Made by a program: the position numbers and the translations under genes
DNA from: Paulownia fortunei
Lineage: Eukaryota > Streptophyta > Magnoliopsida > Lamiales > Paulowniaceae
Direction: 5' to 3'
NCBI GenBank assembly: GCA_019321725.1
Contig: CM033119.1
Location: 3,063,865-3,127,864 of the forward strand
Length of the DNA: 64,000 bases
Shown: piece by piece, positions 1-13,400 of the stretch
Numbering within the stretch: the stretch's first letter is position 1
Layout of the letters: every line of letters starts with the position of its first letter
The notes under the pieces: generated by a model
Database searches by the model: none
Told to the model about the DNA's origin: nothing
What the model saw: the letters and a program-made list of their open reading frames with translations, nothing else

Positions 1-2101
1 TTCCTATTTGGAGTGTGAAAATTTTGCTTAGGCATCAATCTTTTCTGCAAATACTTCCTTAATTCCATAATATGTTCAACTTTTTTATGTCCATGGAGCC
101 CAAAGTCAAATCACTGCTGTGCCAACATTCATGATTAGTTCTATGGAGTAAAGTGCAATTTGATTGACATTTGCTCCTAACACTAAAAAGTAGTATCTTT
201 AAAAGGAAAAACATTCATCAGAATAAAATCTTCATCTTGTCTAGAATCAATATTACAACACCTAACTTTATTGTTATGGGGTGAGAATTTTTATGTTCCT
301 ATTTAAAAATCCCATTATCTTAAAGAAAATATGCTGAAATGAACATTCTCAAGCTTAGACATCATTATCATTCTCTAATACTATGTCTCAAAAGCTCTTG
401 AAGTGTTTATATAGAACTAAGGTTATTGAGCTTATAAAAGATTAGTAATAAAATGTTATTGAAGCTCTTGAAAATAAGTCTGGAGCTCTTTAATTTTTCA
501 AAATAAAATAAAATTATAACATCTTTAACATCTTATTTTTGAAACTTTTAGCTATTTTTAAAATTCTTACCAAATACTTTATTAAATTTTACAAACTCTG
601 AAACATCTTATATTATATCTAATTTATATCAAAAATTGCATACCTCAAGAGTATCCACTCACCTATAACTCTCTCTACAAAACAAATGTTAGCGACTTTG
701 ATAGTTGCACTGTGTAAACATTTAGACGCTCAAGTCAATGAGGGCTTATTGAAGAAGAAATGTAAGAAATATATTGAATGTAATGCAAGAAAATGAAAAA
801 ATAAAGTCATATCTTAAATCCTATATTTATAGTGGATAGGATCATGAATCAATAAAGGTAAATGAAAAATTTTATACCCCTTGAAATAACTGATTAAGTG
901 ATGACCACTCTTATTTTTAGAGATTTGTCTCATATAATATTTTTTGTTATCCATTAATAACTAATTTATTACAAGATTCCAATAAAATACATGCATTTCA
1001 CGGGACTTGAATTGAGTAGTATTCCTCGGCCTCATTTAGGATAGATATGATCCTACATCCCTTTTGTCATACTTTAACTCAATTTGATCCATAAGCTCGA
1101 GTTTGAACCAGACTCGATCTCATTTAGCTCCGACCTATTAAAGGTAACAAGTCAAGCCAATTATTCCTTCTAATTTCTATATTAAAGACTCGAAGACTCG
1201 ACCTCCTGAAATATAGTTACTGTATTTAAACTTAGGCCATCTCAACACTACTATCATGAAACCATATCTGTATGGTCAGATCTAGACCATATCAATATTT
1301 AAATGACATGTAAGCTTACATAAATTTAAAGTGAATTTTCAATTAGATTGTAAATATAAAAAAAGTTCGCTTGTTAGAGTAAAATATTTTCCTTATGAAG
1401 GCTTGCCCATGTAAACATCGTAATTATACAAATGCTTTCTTACTCGATTGATATTTGTACTAACCAAAGTGACCAGAGAGTGTGTGACCATAAAGTATAC
1501 TAAGGACTTGAATTTTAGGACTACTTTTTGTTGTCCTTTTCTTTCATTTCAGACCAGACCAAAGAAAATAGTAACCTCGACTTACTCGAAATATATTGCG
1601 AGGAGGAGCCGGCCCTTCGATTTTATTGCAAATGGCATTTAAACACAAAGCATGCCACTACTTATTATTTCAATAAAAACCAAGTAAAATTTGAAGGATT
1701 CTTGTTCCAAAATGAAATTTGTTGCTATGTGTGATCAAGCTGATTAAAAGGGCATGGTCTTGTTTGCTTTCGAAATATTTTTTTTTTTAATATCATTATT
1801 GATATCAGTCAGGAATTAGTAGTTATTTTGATGTATTGATTTAGTTTTACGAAAAAAATTTAAGTATTAAAATAAGAAATGGTCTTGTCAATATATAAAA
1901 AATATTTACTTCCACAATAGTAATTTGTGTATATCTTGTTCCATATATATATTTAGAAAAAATGATGCATAATTTCTTTAGATATTATGCAATTTTTATT
2001 TTTTATTTTTTTTATACGGAACCGAATTTTCTGCTCTTCAATTTTTGAGTGTCCATTTATGGCCCAAATTTATATGTATATTTTGTAAATGTTATTCATG
2101 C

Positions 2102-2140
<39 letters not shown>

Positions 2141-4779
2141 TGCTTTTGTTTTTTTAGGTGGGTCGATACTTGGCAATTGCTGGGTATCATTGGCTTAGCC
2201 TTTTTCTTTTTTCATCATCTCTTTGATTTAAAAAGTATTGATTAACTAATTCATGTAAGTAAATTGATTGTAATGATTATAAATTATATACATGTCAATT
2301 TTAATATTAGTTTTTATTATTATTAAATTTGTAAAAACTATCATTATGCCAGAATAATATTATTATCATTTAATGCATATTATTAGTGATAACTTTTTAT
2401 ATTATCAAGTAATATTTTGTCAAATCACAAGTAAAAACTAATTAATGATATAAAAATCACCATGCTTGCAATTTGTAGCAACACTTATCATGACAAAAAA
2501 GTCAATTTAAAATAATATTACATATTGCAAGTATATGCCAGAAATATACCATCAAAACATTTTTTTTAATTATTATTGTTGGGTTTTTTAGCAACTGAAT
2601 TGGGACAAAAATGAGAAAGAATCTTCTCACTGGCAGATCAGATCAAAATTTAAAACTGCAAATTATTTATTTCCCAAAACGTGACGTGCAAGTCTTAATT
2701 TATGCTTTGTCTTTCTTTCCAAAAATAAAAGGCTGTCGCGAAATTATTTTATTTTTTTGGGTTAGATCAGTACTTGTTTGATGAAATTGAAACATTACCA
2801 TCCAATGTCTTAGGAGATTCTTTTGAATTATGCTCTATTTTCAAAACTAAAATTTAATTAGCCCACTCTTCGGAGGTCAAAGCCTGAAAAGTCAGTACTT
2901 AGGAGAATTTAATTGAAAAACGCGGTTGTTCAAATAAAAACATCCAACAATGTTAAAACAATTTTGATTTTGCTGTTTGTAGGAAGAGAAAGAGGAATAG
3001 TAGAAATATCGCAAAAGTTCCATTAGATAATTTGGGATGATAAATGAATTTGGATAAAATTTATTATTAAAATTTAACTAAGGAGAAAGTGATTAATTCA
3101 TATATTTGCTCAATAACAGTCAAATAAATTAATAATATTATGCAAATTTAATTTTTAATATGTTAGAAAATACATTACATAGTAAATAGATTAATTTCAA
3201 ATTAGCTCCTATGAAAAGCAAAAAGAATGAAGAAAAAAAAAACTCTTACAATGTGGTGGTACCAACCCCACTCTTATATAAATATATATATATACTTATT
3301 TTATTTTATTTTAAATTTAGATATTGACTGATTTTTTAATTTACACAAATAATTTATGACTCAAATTGATGACTAATAAAATTATAAATATAAAATACTT
3401 ATCATTAAATTACCATGATCTTCAATGCAATCTTGATAGTTGATAAAGAATGGTGTCTAACTTTAGGTTCACAAACAAAATGTATCCAAGTCAAAATGAA
3501 ACAAGTGAAACTTAGGTTGCATCTACTTGCACTAGGTGTGTAGGTGTGATTGAAAAGAGTTGGTGCCACACTAGTAAAACCACATTCAATTTGCCAAATG
3601 TTTAAATGGTACAAAGAAAGTACACATCATTGCTTACTCCATGAACCTCGTGAAACCCAACTAATTATTTTTTTACAGAATCGATGTATACTATTCGTTT
3701 ATATGTTATCATTTTTTTTTTCATTCCACTTTAATTTGAAAGATGTTGACGTGTTAAGGGAGTCTTGGGATAAATTTATTTAATTTTTTTTTAAATTTTT
3801 ATATTTTATAAAATATTTTTTAAATTTATAAAATATTACATCTTATTTTAAAAATAAATTATTGAAATATTTTGATAAAATAAGATTATGGAGTTTTTAA
3901 AATATTAGTAATGATAATTTTATAATTAAATTATTAAAAATAAAAAAATTTGTTAAAATAAAATCTTATTTTAAAAATAAGTTGTGGTGGAGGTATTCTT
4001 TTTTTAGCAACTTATAAATTCTCACACATTTTTTTTTATTTTTTATATATATTTTTTAAATTATCAAATAATTTTTGACAGTTTATAAGTTTTTAAACAA
4101 CTTATTAGATATTTTAAATCGCTTATAAACTCAACCAAACAACATCTAAATTTATTCAAGCAAAATAATTTATTTTTTTATTAAAATTAAAATCAGTTAA
4201 AAATATGTATGATTCAATGATACACAACACTACTCCAATTTTAGACAACCAAATATTTATTTTTATTTTTTTTAATTTCTTAAATTAATAATGTTTTTTC
4301 TCATTTCAAGTATGAGTGTTTAGATAAAATGATTGAATAGAATCGAAATTGAGAATTCGGTATGTTTCAAAATCAAATTGAAAAATTTAGTTAGATGTTC
4401 GATTTTAACTTTTATATAACTTCAGTATTTAGTATGGTTTATGATTTTGAATTTTGGTTTCGATCTATCCAACGAACTGAAAATCAAATTATTTTATATT
4501 TATTATTTATTTCTATACTATTTTTATTTGTCTTATTTGCCAAAAATAAAAAAAAATATAATTATAATTATACTATTTAATTTTTAATATTTTTTATTTT
4601 TATTTTTAAAATTAATTACTAAAATATCGCAAAGAATTCGATAATTATCAAATCAAACCGAATCAAAATTTGATATTTAATATAGTATTTTAAAGGGAGA
4701 TGGAGATAGTGATAATGAACAAGACACTCTAATTTAAAGTCAAAACACATAAATAGCAACATCAAAATTCAAATATCAT
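1..4779. other. Gene-free AT-rich intergenic stretch
   Basis: I see no gene here. All open frames are short, of low complexity and without a recognisable domain. The stretch at about 1080-1210 has several CTCGAG/ACTCGA words resembling the dispersed repeat family at 27.1 and 35.2 kb. A trinucleotide microsatellite lies at 2102-2139. The 3780-4160 stretch is very AT-rich and ends in a TTATAAACTCAACCAAACA-like tail of the kind often found at hAT-like MITE ends, but I could not pair it with a left end. Confidence 0.6.
2102..2139. repeat. (ATA)n microsatellite
   Basis: About 12 perfect ATA/TAA trinucleotide units follow a GCATA sequence. This is a simple sequence repeat of the kind expected to vary in length between individuals. 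Confidence 0.9.
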
Positions 4780-5160
4780 CCCCGTCAAAACAATACCAAT
4801 TGACCTCGTTCGAATCTCGAATTTACTGTTTTCTTTGTCTAAGTTAAGGCCAAATTTTTGTCCCTCAACCTTTGTCGTTAAAACCCATCTTAATACTTCA
4901 CACCATAATCCAACCATTCCAAGGACAACCTAATCAGCTAATCTCAACACCGAAAAACCGGTCAAATAAAGATATACCACGTGGAATTCCTGCTCAGCAC
5001 GTGCCCAAAGTACACAAAGCGGTCCCTCTCAATTCCTCAATCCTTCGTGGGGGTGACCTTGTCATTTCCTATTATTGACCCAGACGCGTTACGCGTGACT
5101 TCCCACAATAATTGCCAACTAGCACAAGTTCCGCATTTCGCACAAAATCTATAAAAATAG
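4780..5160 (+). promoter_or_regulatory. Promoter-like island: G-box, GCACGTGC, twin ACGCGT, TATA
   Basis: This stretch is clearly less AT-rich than its flanks. It contains the perfect G-box palindrome CCACGTGG (4977-4984), a second ACGT palindrome GCACGTGC (4997-5004), two ACGCGT boxes only 1 base apart (5084-5089 and 5091-5096) and a TATA-like TCTATAAAAATAG at about 5148-5160. ACGT boxes are bound by bZIP/bHLH factors and CGCG boxes by CAMTA factors. No gene starts just downstream; the kinase start codon is 2.3 kb away. It may be a distal element of that gene or the remains of a lost promoter. Confidence 0.4.
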
Positions 5161-6255
5161 TCTAATAATATAATTTAAATTTGATCATTAGCTAAATATA
5201 ATAAAAAAATTAAGCACGTATATATTTTTTTTAATTTTTGAAAAACATGAGGGTGAAGAAAAAAGTTAAAAGCTCTCCTACATGGCTACATCATAAGTGC
5301 AGTCACATTAGGAAAAAAGAAAAAATGTTGTACCTAATTTTGCTACAATATTTTTAAAATATTTTATAAAATATTCGAGAGTTTATAAAATATTTTTTAA
5401 TATTTTTAGTGAAAATTTTGGATGTAAATTTGTAAACTTTAGAAATAAAATGTTACGATTTAACATGTGTACTTACATTATATATGGCAAAAGAAAAAGT
5501 ATAATTTACATGGATTATATAAACATATGGAATTCATCTATCAAACGATAATTAGGTGAAAAAGAATTTAAATTTCAAAACATCTTTTTATGCTGCTCGT
5601 TTCATGGCGAACATTATTAAACTCAATTTTCATTTACAAATTAACATTGACCTAATTTATATATACATATATATATTCATATTGGAAAGTTACCTAATTT
5701 GAATATTGAATTGGGCTTGCCTCAAATTCAAATTAATATAAGTAGTATATTTAAAAAACTTATAAATTAAAAAAGAAAAAATGTTTTTTTTTTTGGAGGA
5801 CTTAAAAAGACTAGGGTTTTGATTGACTGTAGCAAGTGTATGAAGTGGTCATTAAGTACCCCAGACCCTTTATGAATACGAACAACTCAGCTTTTACTAT
5901 AGCCGTATTCAATTGAAGTCTATCCAGTTGGTAGCATTTTAATAAAATAATTGATGATTTCAAGTAACCCTAATAAAGTACGGGGCTATTTGTTCTTTGG
6001 TTGTAACCAGATGGGAAATTATGGTGCCTAGCAAATTAAATTCTAATTATTTTAAATCCGTGATAAGTTTATTTATCTCATTTAATTTAATTTAGAACTC
6101 AAAATGTTGAGTTTTTCTAACATAAAAATAAATAAAATAAAAATCCTCAAAGAAAGCCTTGATTATCGTTGTTCTAGTCCTTTCTAGGCATGGGCGAAGC
6201 CCTCTGACTTTCCGTAATCTTTAAACCTTTGACCGTTCGGTGTAAATAACAAAGT

Positions 6256-6763
6256 GCTTTGTTTGGGTTCATTTCAATTTTAGTATTTTTCATGAAAAAT
6301 GACTTGGTCACTTATATTTTTATTTCTCAAAAAATACTGATAATTCATTATAATATTTAAATAATTTTATATTTTACTATACTCATATTATTTATAATAA
6401 AAAAATATTAAAAATACATATAATTAAATATGTCTTCCGCTAACAAAATAAGAAGTATTTCATCTTTTATTCAAATATCAACAATACACGCCAATTGTAT
6501 GATTATTTTTTACATTAAGTGTGTATTGGTGATAATTAAATAAAAAATAAAATATTATTTAAAATCGATTATCTAGTGTGCTCACTAATTACATTAAACA
6601 AAATTAATAAAATATTTACAATGAAAAATATATTTCAAAATATATCACTTTATTTTTTTTTCAACAAAGCAGTCAAACATATCTCATTTTTTATATATTT
6701 TCTTCCTACTATCAAAATATATATATATTTTTAAAATAATTAAAAATAAAATCAAACAAAGTC
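6256..6763. mobile_element. Candidate hAT-like MITE
   Basis: The left end reads GCTTTGTTTGGGTTCATTTC and the right end, read on the minus strand, GACTTTGTTTGATTTTATTT. These are imperfect inverted repeats flanking about 500 bp of non-coding AT-rich DNA. TTTGTTTGG-type ends are common in plant hAT-derived MITEs. No clean 8-bp target duplication is visible, so the assignment is tentative. Confidence 0.35.
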
Positions 6764-6879
6764 TTAATTTTTTTTATTTAAAAAAAAAAAAAGAAAAAAG
6801 GCCAAAAATAATTAGTATACTGAGTAATGATTATATAAAGTACCTCACCTCTTAATTAAACGCAACCAAACGCGCCCCT

Positions 6880-7432
6880 GATGACCTGGCATTGATTATC
6901 TCGTAATTCGTACAAGATCCGTTGCCCCTGCCCGTAATTTCACTCAAATCCTTATTTGGGTTTATCTAACAAACCCCTATATTTTTTATTTATTACATAT
7001 CCAGAAGCCTATCCACTCCCACTCCACTTTTTTCTCCCAAGACCCACCTCCCTCTCTCTCCCCCACCCCTCTCTCTCTCTCTCACACACACATATTGTAA
7101 GTAAAGTCTATAAACCAGCCGTAGTCTAGTCTCTAGTCTTTATCTGAAAAACCAAAACTGACATTCTTCAAATCAAAATTTTCTCTCTCTATTTACAGCA
7201 CTGCTTTTGTGCACAAAACCTCTGCCTGCTACAGTAATGGCGGACCAATTTACCCCTTCCTACTAACCATAATACCGAATCAGCCCCTCCTACCCTTTTT
7301 AGATTCTACCAACCGTTGGAATAAAAGATACCGTTCCGATGGAAGTCATTTAACTCGCTTAATCGTTTTTTTTTTTAAGCACGTGATAATAATATTTATG
7401 TTGTATATATATACATACGTACTTATTATTGT
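6880..7432 (+). promoter_or_regulatory. Promoter and 5' leader of the STY-type kinase gene
   Basis: A TATA-like CCTATATTTTTTATTT lies at about 6978-6993. A long pyrimidine-rich patch (CT and CA runs, 7018-7095) is typical of plant core promoters and leaders. The leader then holds three short upstream ORFs: 7237-7266 (9 codons plus stop), 7339-7353 (4 codons plus stop) and 7398-7436 (12 codons plus stop). The last stop codon overlaps the main ATG as ATGA. No transcription start can be fixed from sequence alone, and a leader intron starting near GTAAGT (7097) is possible. Confidence 0.5.
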
Positions 7433-10400
7433 ATGAATATGGATTTCGCGGAGGAGGTTGGGGAGAGTTCGTCGCCGCCGCGGAGCTACGGCAGCTTTGG
7501 AGGCGGCGGAAGCGGTGGAGGAGGAAACGATGTGATCAGGAATGATGTGTATAATCGGCTGATAGAGAATAGAAATGAAGAGGCGATGAATAATCCTGAT
7601 TTTCGCGAGCAGTTGGAGGTTCACTTCAATCGCCTGCCTCCAAGGTTTGTGTGTGAAAATGTATAAATAAATTGTATACGTGTGTGTGTATGTTGAATTG
7701 TTCAATGTTGTTTTAACTTTTCTTTTTCCCTCTTCATGTGCATATGTTTGTTAATGAATTGTGCGTGTGTGTGTGGAAATTTTCTGAATAAGAAAAACGG
7801 GTATATATAGTTTTTGGAATCGTTCAATATTGTGTCAAATATTTTTGGCTTTGCATTTGCGTGCATATGTTTGTCAATGTGTTGTGCATAATAGCATTCC
7901 TAGAAAAAGATCGTCTCTTTAAGTATTTAAGAGACTTGATTTAATTATTTTATACGTGTGTGTATGTATAGTGCTTTAGCGTATCCTAGTGCTGTGTATC
8001 CGTGTATTTATGCATGTGAAATTCTTTTGAAACACTTGCTTTGAAATTGAGCTTGGATGATTTCACTTATTACTTTAGGATTTTGATGTTTTACACTGGA
8101 AGACAGCTACGAATTTCAGGTCTTTAAGGAAATTTTTGGTAGTTTGAGTAGATTATTGGTGATATATTGCTTAGAGTTTTGTGTTGATTCTTCTAAAAAT
8201 AATGCTCTGATATTAATATTTGGGAATTTTTAAAGAAGGTGGATTTTTTGGGGTTTATAATGGGCAAACACTTTGAGATATTTGATCATGTCAATTGATT
8301 AGTATATTTTCTTAAATGTTTTCTCAATTATTGTTCCTGACATTCTGGTGCTGCGACTGATTGATTTTAGTGTTATTGTGTTTTTCAGTTATGGGCTGGA
8401 TATCAATATGGATAGAGTGGAAGATGTGTTGTTACATCAAAAGCTTCTTGCTAGGGCAAAGGATCCTGATAATCAGCCTGTTTTCCACATCCGTTTTCTG
8501 GAGGTACACTTGGTGTCCGTTGCTACTCAATTCAAAACCTCATTCCTGAGGTGGTCCTTGGTTGAACGGGACAAAGATGACCCACAATTGAGTGGAAATT
8601 AGCATTATTTGCTCAGTATCATTGCAGCCTTCAGAGCATAAACTTAATACTATTATGTTTTACATAGTTTGAATATTATTAGTATATAATAGGAAGGAGA
8701 CAAGAATACAGAAGGCATGTTTTTCCTGACAAAGATTTCATCTACTTTTGATGAGTGGAAGGACAGAAAGAAGGAATTTGAAGAACTAATAGGGGAGTGG
8801 TGAGAATGGAGCAACTATGAATTAGTGAGTCTACACTAAATCTGTGTCATTGTTTTGAAAAAAGCATCCCCATAGACTTGATATTTTAAGTTCTATCGCA
8901 GTGTTCAAAATTCAAAATAGTAAAATTACTTGCTTGAAGTTACTTTTTCCAAGCTTAATATCCAAACCATGCATGAAAAGGATGGAAAATTTACCTGGTA
9001 ATATTTGTAATTAACAAGAACTTAGTATGGAAGAATAATTTCACCGAAGGTTAGTATGGCAGAATAATTTCACCAACGGTATTCGTCAGCAAGTTCCTGA
9101 GAAAAAAAAATACATCTTGATCATTCATAAATAAGCCTACATCTTGAGTGTTGATGTCTGTGTGTCTGGTAGGCCTATTGCAAACGAGTTTGAATCTTTC
9201 TACGTTTGCCTTGCAAGGAGAGGTGCTCACCCCTTTTTCTATCTGCCTTTTCTGGCTAACTACTAAACATCCTAAGATGATAATTTTGCTTTGCTGCTCA
9301 ACAGCGCGTTTATTGCAGTGATGTTTGTCCTTCAAGAGAATATTGGTTCATTTCTCCTTAAATTAGATTCATTTATTTGCACAATTTAGTTATTCACCTG
9401 TGTCTCATTTCATCTATATATACCTCTTGCCTGTTCCTTTGATTATTTGTTGTGTATCCTTGCTCAGAATGTTTGCACTCGAGGTGATGATTTTGATGGC
9501 GAACCAGTTTCAAGTGTTCCTCCTGTCTCAATCCCACATGATGGTGTCAATAATGGTGTCCAATCTTTAAATGACAGGTACTTGTGATATTAAGTCGATA
9601 TTTAAGTACTTGATTCAAGGATTGTCACCTCATAAGATTAGACTCTTTTGCTTGCTAAGGCAAAATGTTCCCTTGTGTGTGTGTGCATGAATGCGCATAT
9701 AGCTCTTAGTCTTTGTACTCTCTGGCTGTGATTGGGAACAGGAATTGTGGGGGTGACTTTGAGACTTGTTCTAAGCTTGAGGATCTAAATTTGGATGTTA
9801 GGAAGAATTCTAATGACATAAACAGGAAAATTTCTGCAGAAGATTTTATCAGAAGGTACTTTCTTGCAATTTCTGTCGTGAATTTCTCGTTGTTTTATTT
9901 TTAGCCTTTTAAAGATGAAACATGCATTGTTATTTGAGAACTAATAAGAGTTAATAAAGACTTCTCCACCATTTTAGTTCTCTTTCACTTTTAGTCCTTG
10001 TCTTATTAGAGGGAGAAATCAGTTGAAATCCCTTTAAGGGTGTGATAAAGCTTGCACATAGTAGTGACAGAGAAATTAAATCGATCTAGATTGGAAAACT
10101 TAGGTTAGAATGTAGATAGCTCAACTTTTAAAGAACTACAAGTCGGAAGACATGAGATTAGATGAAAATTTTGGTTTGTTAGATCTAGACTTCAACACCA
10201 GAATCATGACTCCAAAATCCAAATCAAGACTTCTTCTGTTGACTTTTCTGACATCTGGGCCTTATCTAATTCATTTTACTACTTCGACTTAGTTCAGTGT
10301 AATTACCATCAGGTTATGCTTACTGTAATAGGATGACTTGAAAACACGCCTGCTGTCCTTGATCTGGAAACTAAAGTTATACCTATATGTTTTGGTGGAT

Positions 10401-13400
10401 CTAATGGCATAAAGTTTGCCTTAGTTGCCCAGAACTTTTTCTGACTCATTTGCATGTAATCTGCTGACTATTTCATTTTGTCATTATCTTGATAGCTTTG
10501 ACTAGAGTTAGAGATATGGTCATATTATAGGATAGATTCTTTAGGTACGTATTCATAATGTAAATTTAATTTCTAGATGTGTATTACAGGCAGGAAGCAT
10601 TACACACACCAATTCATGAAGTAATATTTTCAACTGTTGACAAGCCGAAGCTTCTTAGTCAGGTAAAATAAGAGGGGTATTTCTGCTTTCTTGTATTAGA
10701 TTTGAGGTCTTTACGATTTAAACTACTCGTGTAGTTCTTTGTCTTAGTCATTGTCGTTGAGGTAGGCAGATGATTTGCAATGCTTTGGGATTCATTTTCT
10801 TGTTTTTTCATTACGCTAGCAGTGATCAGTATATGCACTGCATATTTTCATACCAAATTTCTAAAAAGTTGGTGTTTCATTGTTCTCCAAACTAAACGAG
10901 CAGCTTCAGTATTGTTTTGCCAGTTGAGCTGGAGCATCTGTTAGTCTTCCGCTTTTGATTCTTCCTTTTCCTATTTTCTCTTTGTTTTTTAGCTTTCTTA
11001 CCTCCCGCTCTGCTCGGGTATATTTTGTCATCTGTTGTGATTTTGGCAACTGAAGATTCAGTTTATTTTTTGTCCCTAAATTACTGAGATTTTTAACTGC
11101 TTTTTTCTCTTTTGCAGCTTTCTGCTTTGCTCTCTGACATAGGACTTAACATTCGTGAAGCTCATGTATTTTCTACAATTGATGGCTACTCTTTAGACGT
11201 ATTCGTTGTCGATGGATGGCATGTTGAGGTATCTCGGTTTAGCCTATCTAATTTGTGACCAAATGCTCTATTTCATAATCTAGGATTTTGCATTACAAGT
11301 GGAACAGGAGCTGTATTCAGATCCCATGGGTTGGTTTAAGTAAAGTTCAGATAGCATATAACATGAAATTTCTCAACTGAATCCTACTGGATTTTTAGTT
11401 ACCCAATTTGTGATGTGGTCGAATTTCTTCATATCTGATTGTAACTTTACATCAAATTGGTGTGTCTCATTCAAATCAGGTTGACCCCCAACCTTTCAGC
11501 CTACAATCCAACTTGCGCAAATCATAAAACTAGAAATCTACTTTTCCCAGAACAACAACTTCATAAACTATAATTTATAATATTTGTTATTCTTATGATC
11601 ATCGTCATCTATGTATTGGCTAAAAATTATCAGTCATACGTCCTTGCATGATTAAGACTAATCATATGATCCATATAAGATTTCTTGTAACAATAAGAAA
11701 TTCATGCAATAATTGTATTGTAATTTTATAAACAATAAAGTTGATATCTGTATGGAACTGTTTATCTTGGAGAAACTGAAGTAAAGAAAAAATGTGCATC
11801 ATTATACTATTGAGGGATTGTATATTGTGTGCCTGTGCTTCGATTGGCAACCAATACATGAAGGGCCACACATTATTTTGCTCATTTTTAACTTTTGGCA
11901 GATATTACTATGCGTTATCATTGTCACAGGACTGCATGTAATTGTTCATAAGGGGTATTAAGATTATCTTAATTTTACGATGGGGAGCTTTGCTGTGTGG
12001 AAATGTTACTGACTTTGCAATATTGTGGCTAGGAAACAGAAGGTTTATATGAGGTGATGAGAAAAGCAATTGCTGGAAGCGAGGTAATTATTTGGACTAT
12101 GTTTATTGCATTTATTTTGTTTGTCATGCCAGCTCTTTCATCTCTTATCTCTCCCCTTCCTTCTTCCCTTTTTAAATTTGATGGTTCATCTAATTCAATG
12201 TTATGGATTGCTTTTTTTTTGGCTAAAAATTGAATTTTGTGTAATTATGCTTCATGGTCCGTTGCTGGGTGATTGGTTATATCCGAATCCAAGTCGAAAC
12301 AATTGTTGTTTCATTGAAAATGGCATGCATTTGAGCTAACCTGATTTAAGTTGCCATACTTTTACATGGATGATCAAAATGGAAAATTAGTTTTGAGGAT
12401 TATATTCCAGTTGAGTCCAGCCAAACATCTAGTTGTCAAGTTTGGTTTAAATGCTTTAACTAGCTTAAAGTAAAGTTTATCTTGGTTTGATTTCCTATAA
12501 ACCTATCTCGAATGAGTTCAAACTCAAACTGATCAAACTCTGGTAGCTTGGTGTTTTGCACAATTCATACCTTATGGCTTTCTGACAAAATGCTAGGATA
12601 TGTTAAAGCTTGGCTTAGTGAACTGAGCTCAACGAGCTTTAATTGATACAAGTCGAGCTCAGTTTCGACCATTCTATTTTTTTCAGCCCTTATTGTAGCC
12701 TAGGTATATTTTCTTGAAGAAGTATTGGATGGAGAGTATAACAATAGTGGCCAAAGTGTTTTTTTGAGACTGTCAACAAGTCAGTGCATATCTAAGAGGA
12801 GTCCATGTTCAATAGACTGTTGATTTGTATCTTATGTCCCTCGTGTACAATGATTTGCTTTTTCTGTAAACCAACTGAAAACTCATTCTGATGCATGTGA
12901 GTTGCGTGAAGATAATTGTCCTATATGCTTGCTTAAGGAGCATGTGTTAAATTAAAAATAGAGAAAATTAATTTTTCTGAGAAATCAACCTTAAATTGTT
13001 GCCTCACGTGTCTGCTTTGTCAGCATTTTTTTCCCCACCCAAATGTATGAATTAATGGAATACTTGTACCAAAAATTTTTTAGATACCTATGTTGAAGAA
13101 ATTGGTGTTTGGCATACAGCAGACATCATCACTCAATTTCTTTTTTGGCATTAAGACAATCAGAATAGGTGAAAATTAGAAGTTAAATATATTTTTTAAA
13201 CAGGTATATCATGGTGATTGTGACTATATTTATCCATTTTGCCCTTTCCTTGAGAATGAAATCTGTCTTTTGAGTTGAGATATCAAGTAACCTTCCTGCA
13301 TATTTATTGACTGTGTTTTTGGATCTATATTATATACATTGCAAAACATAAGTTTAGATATTTGTATTTTTTTATAAGACTTCTTTAAACCTTTTATGTG

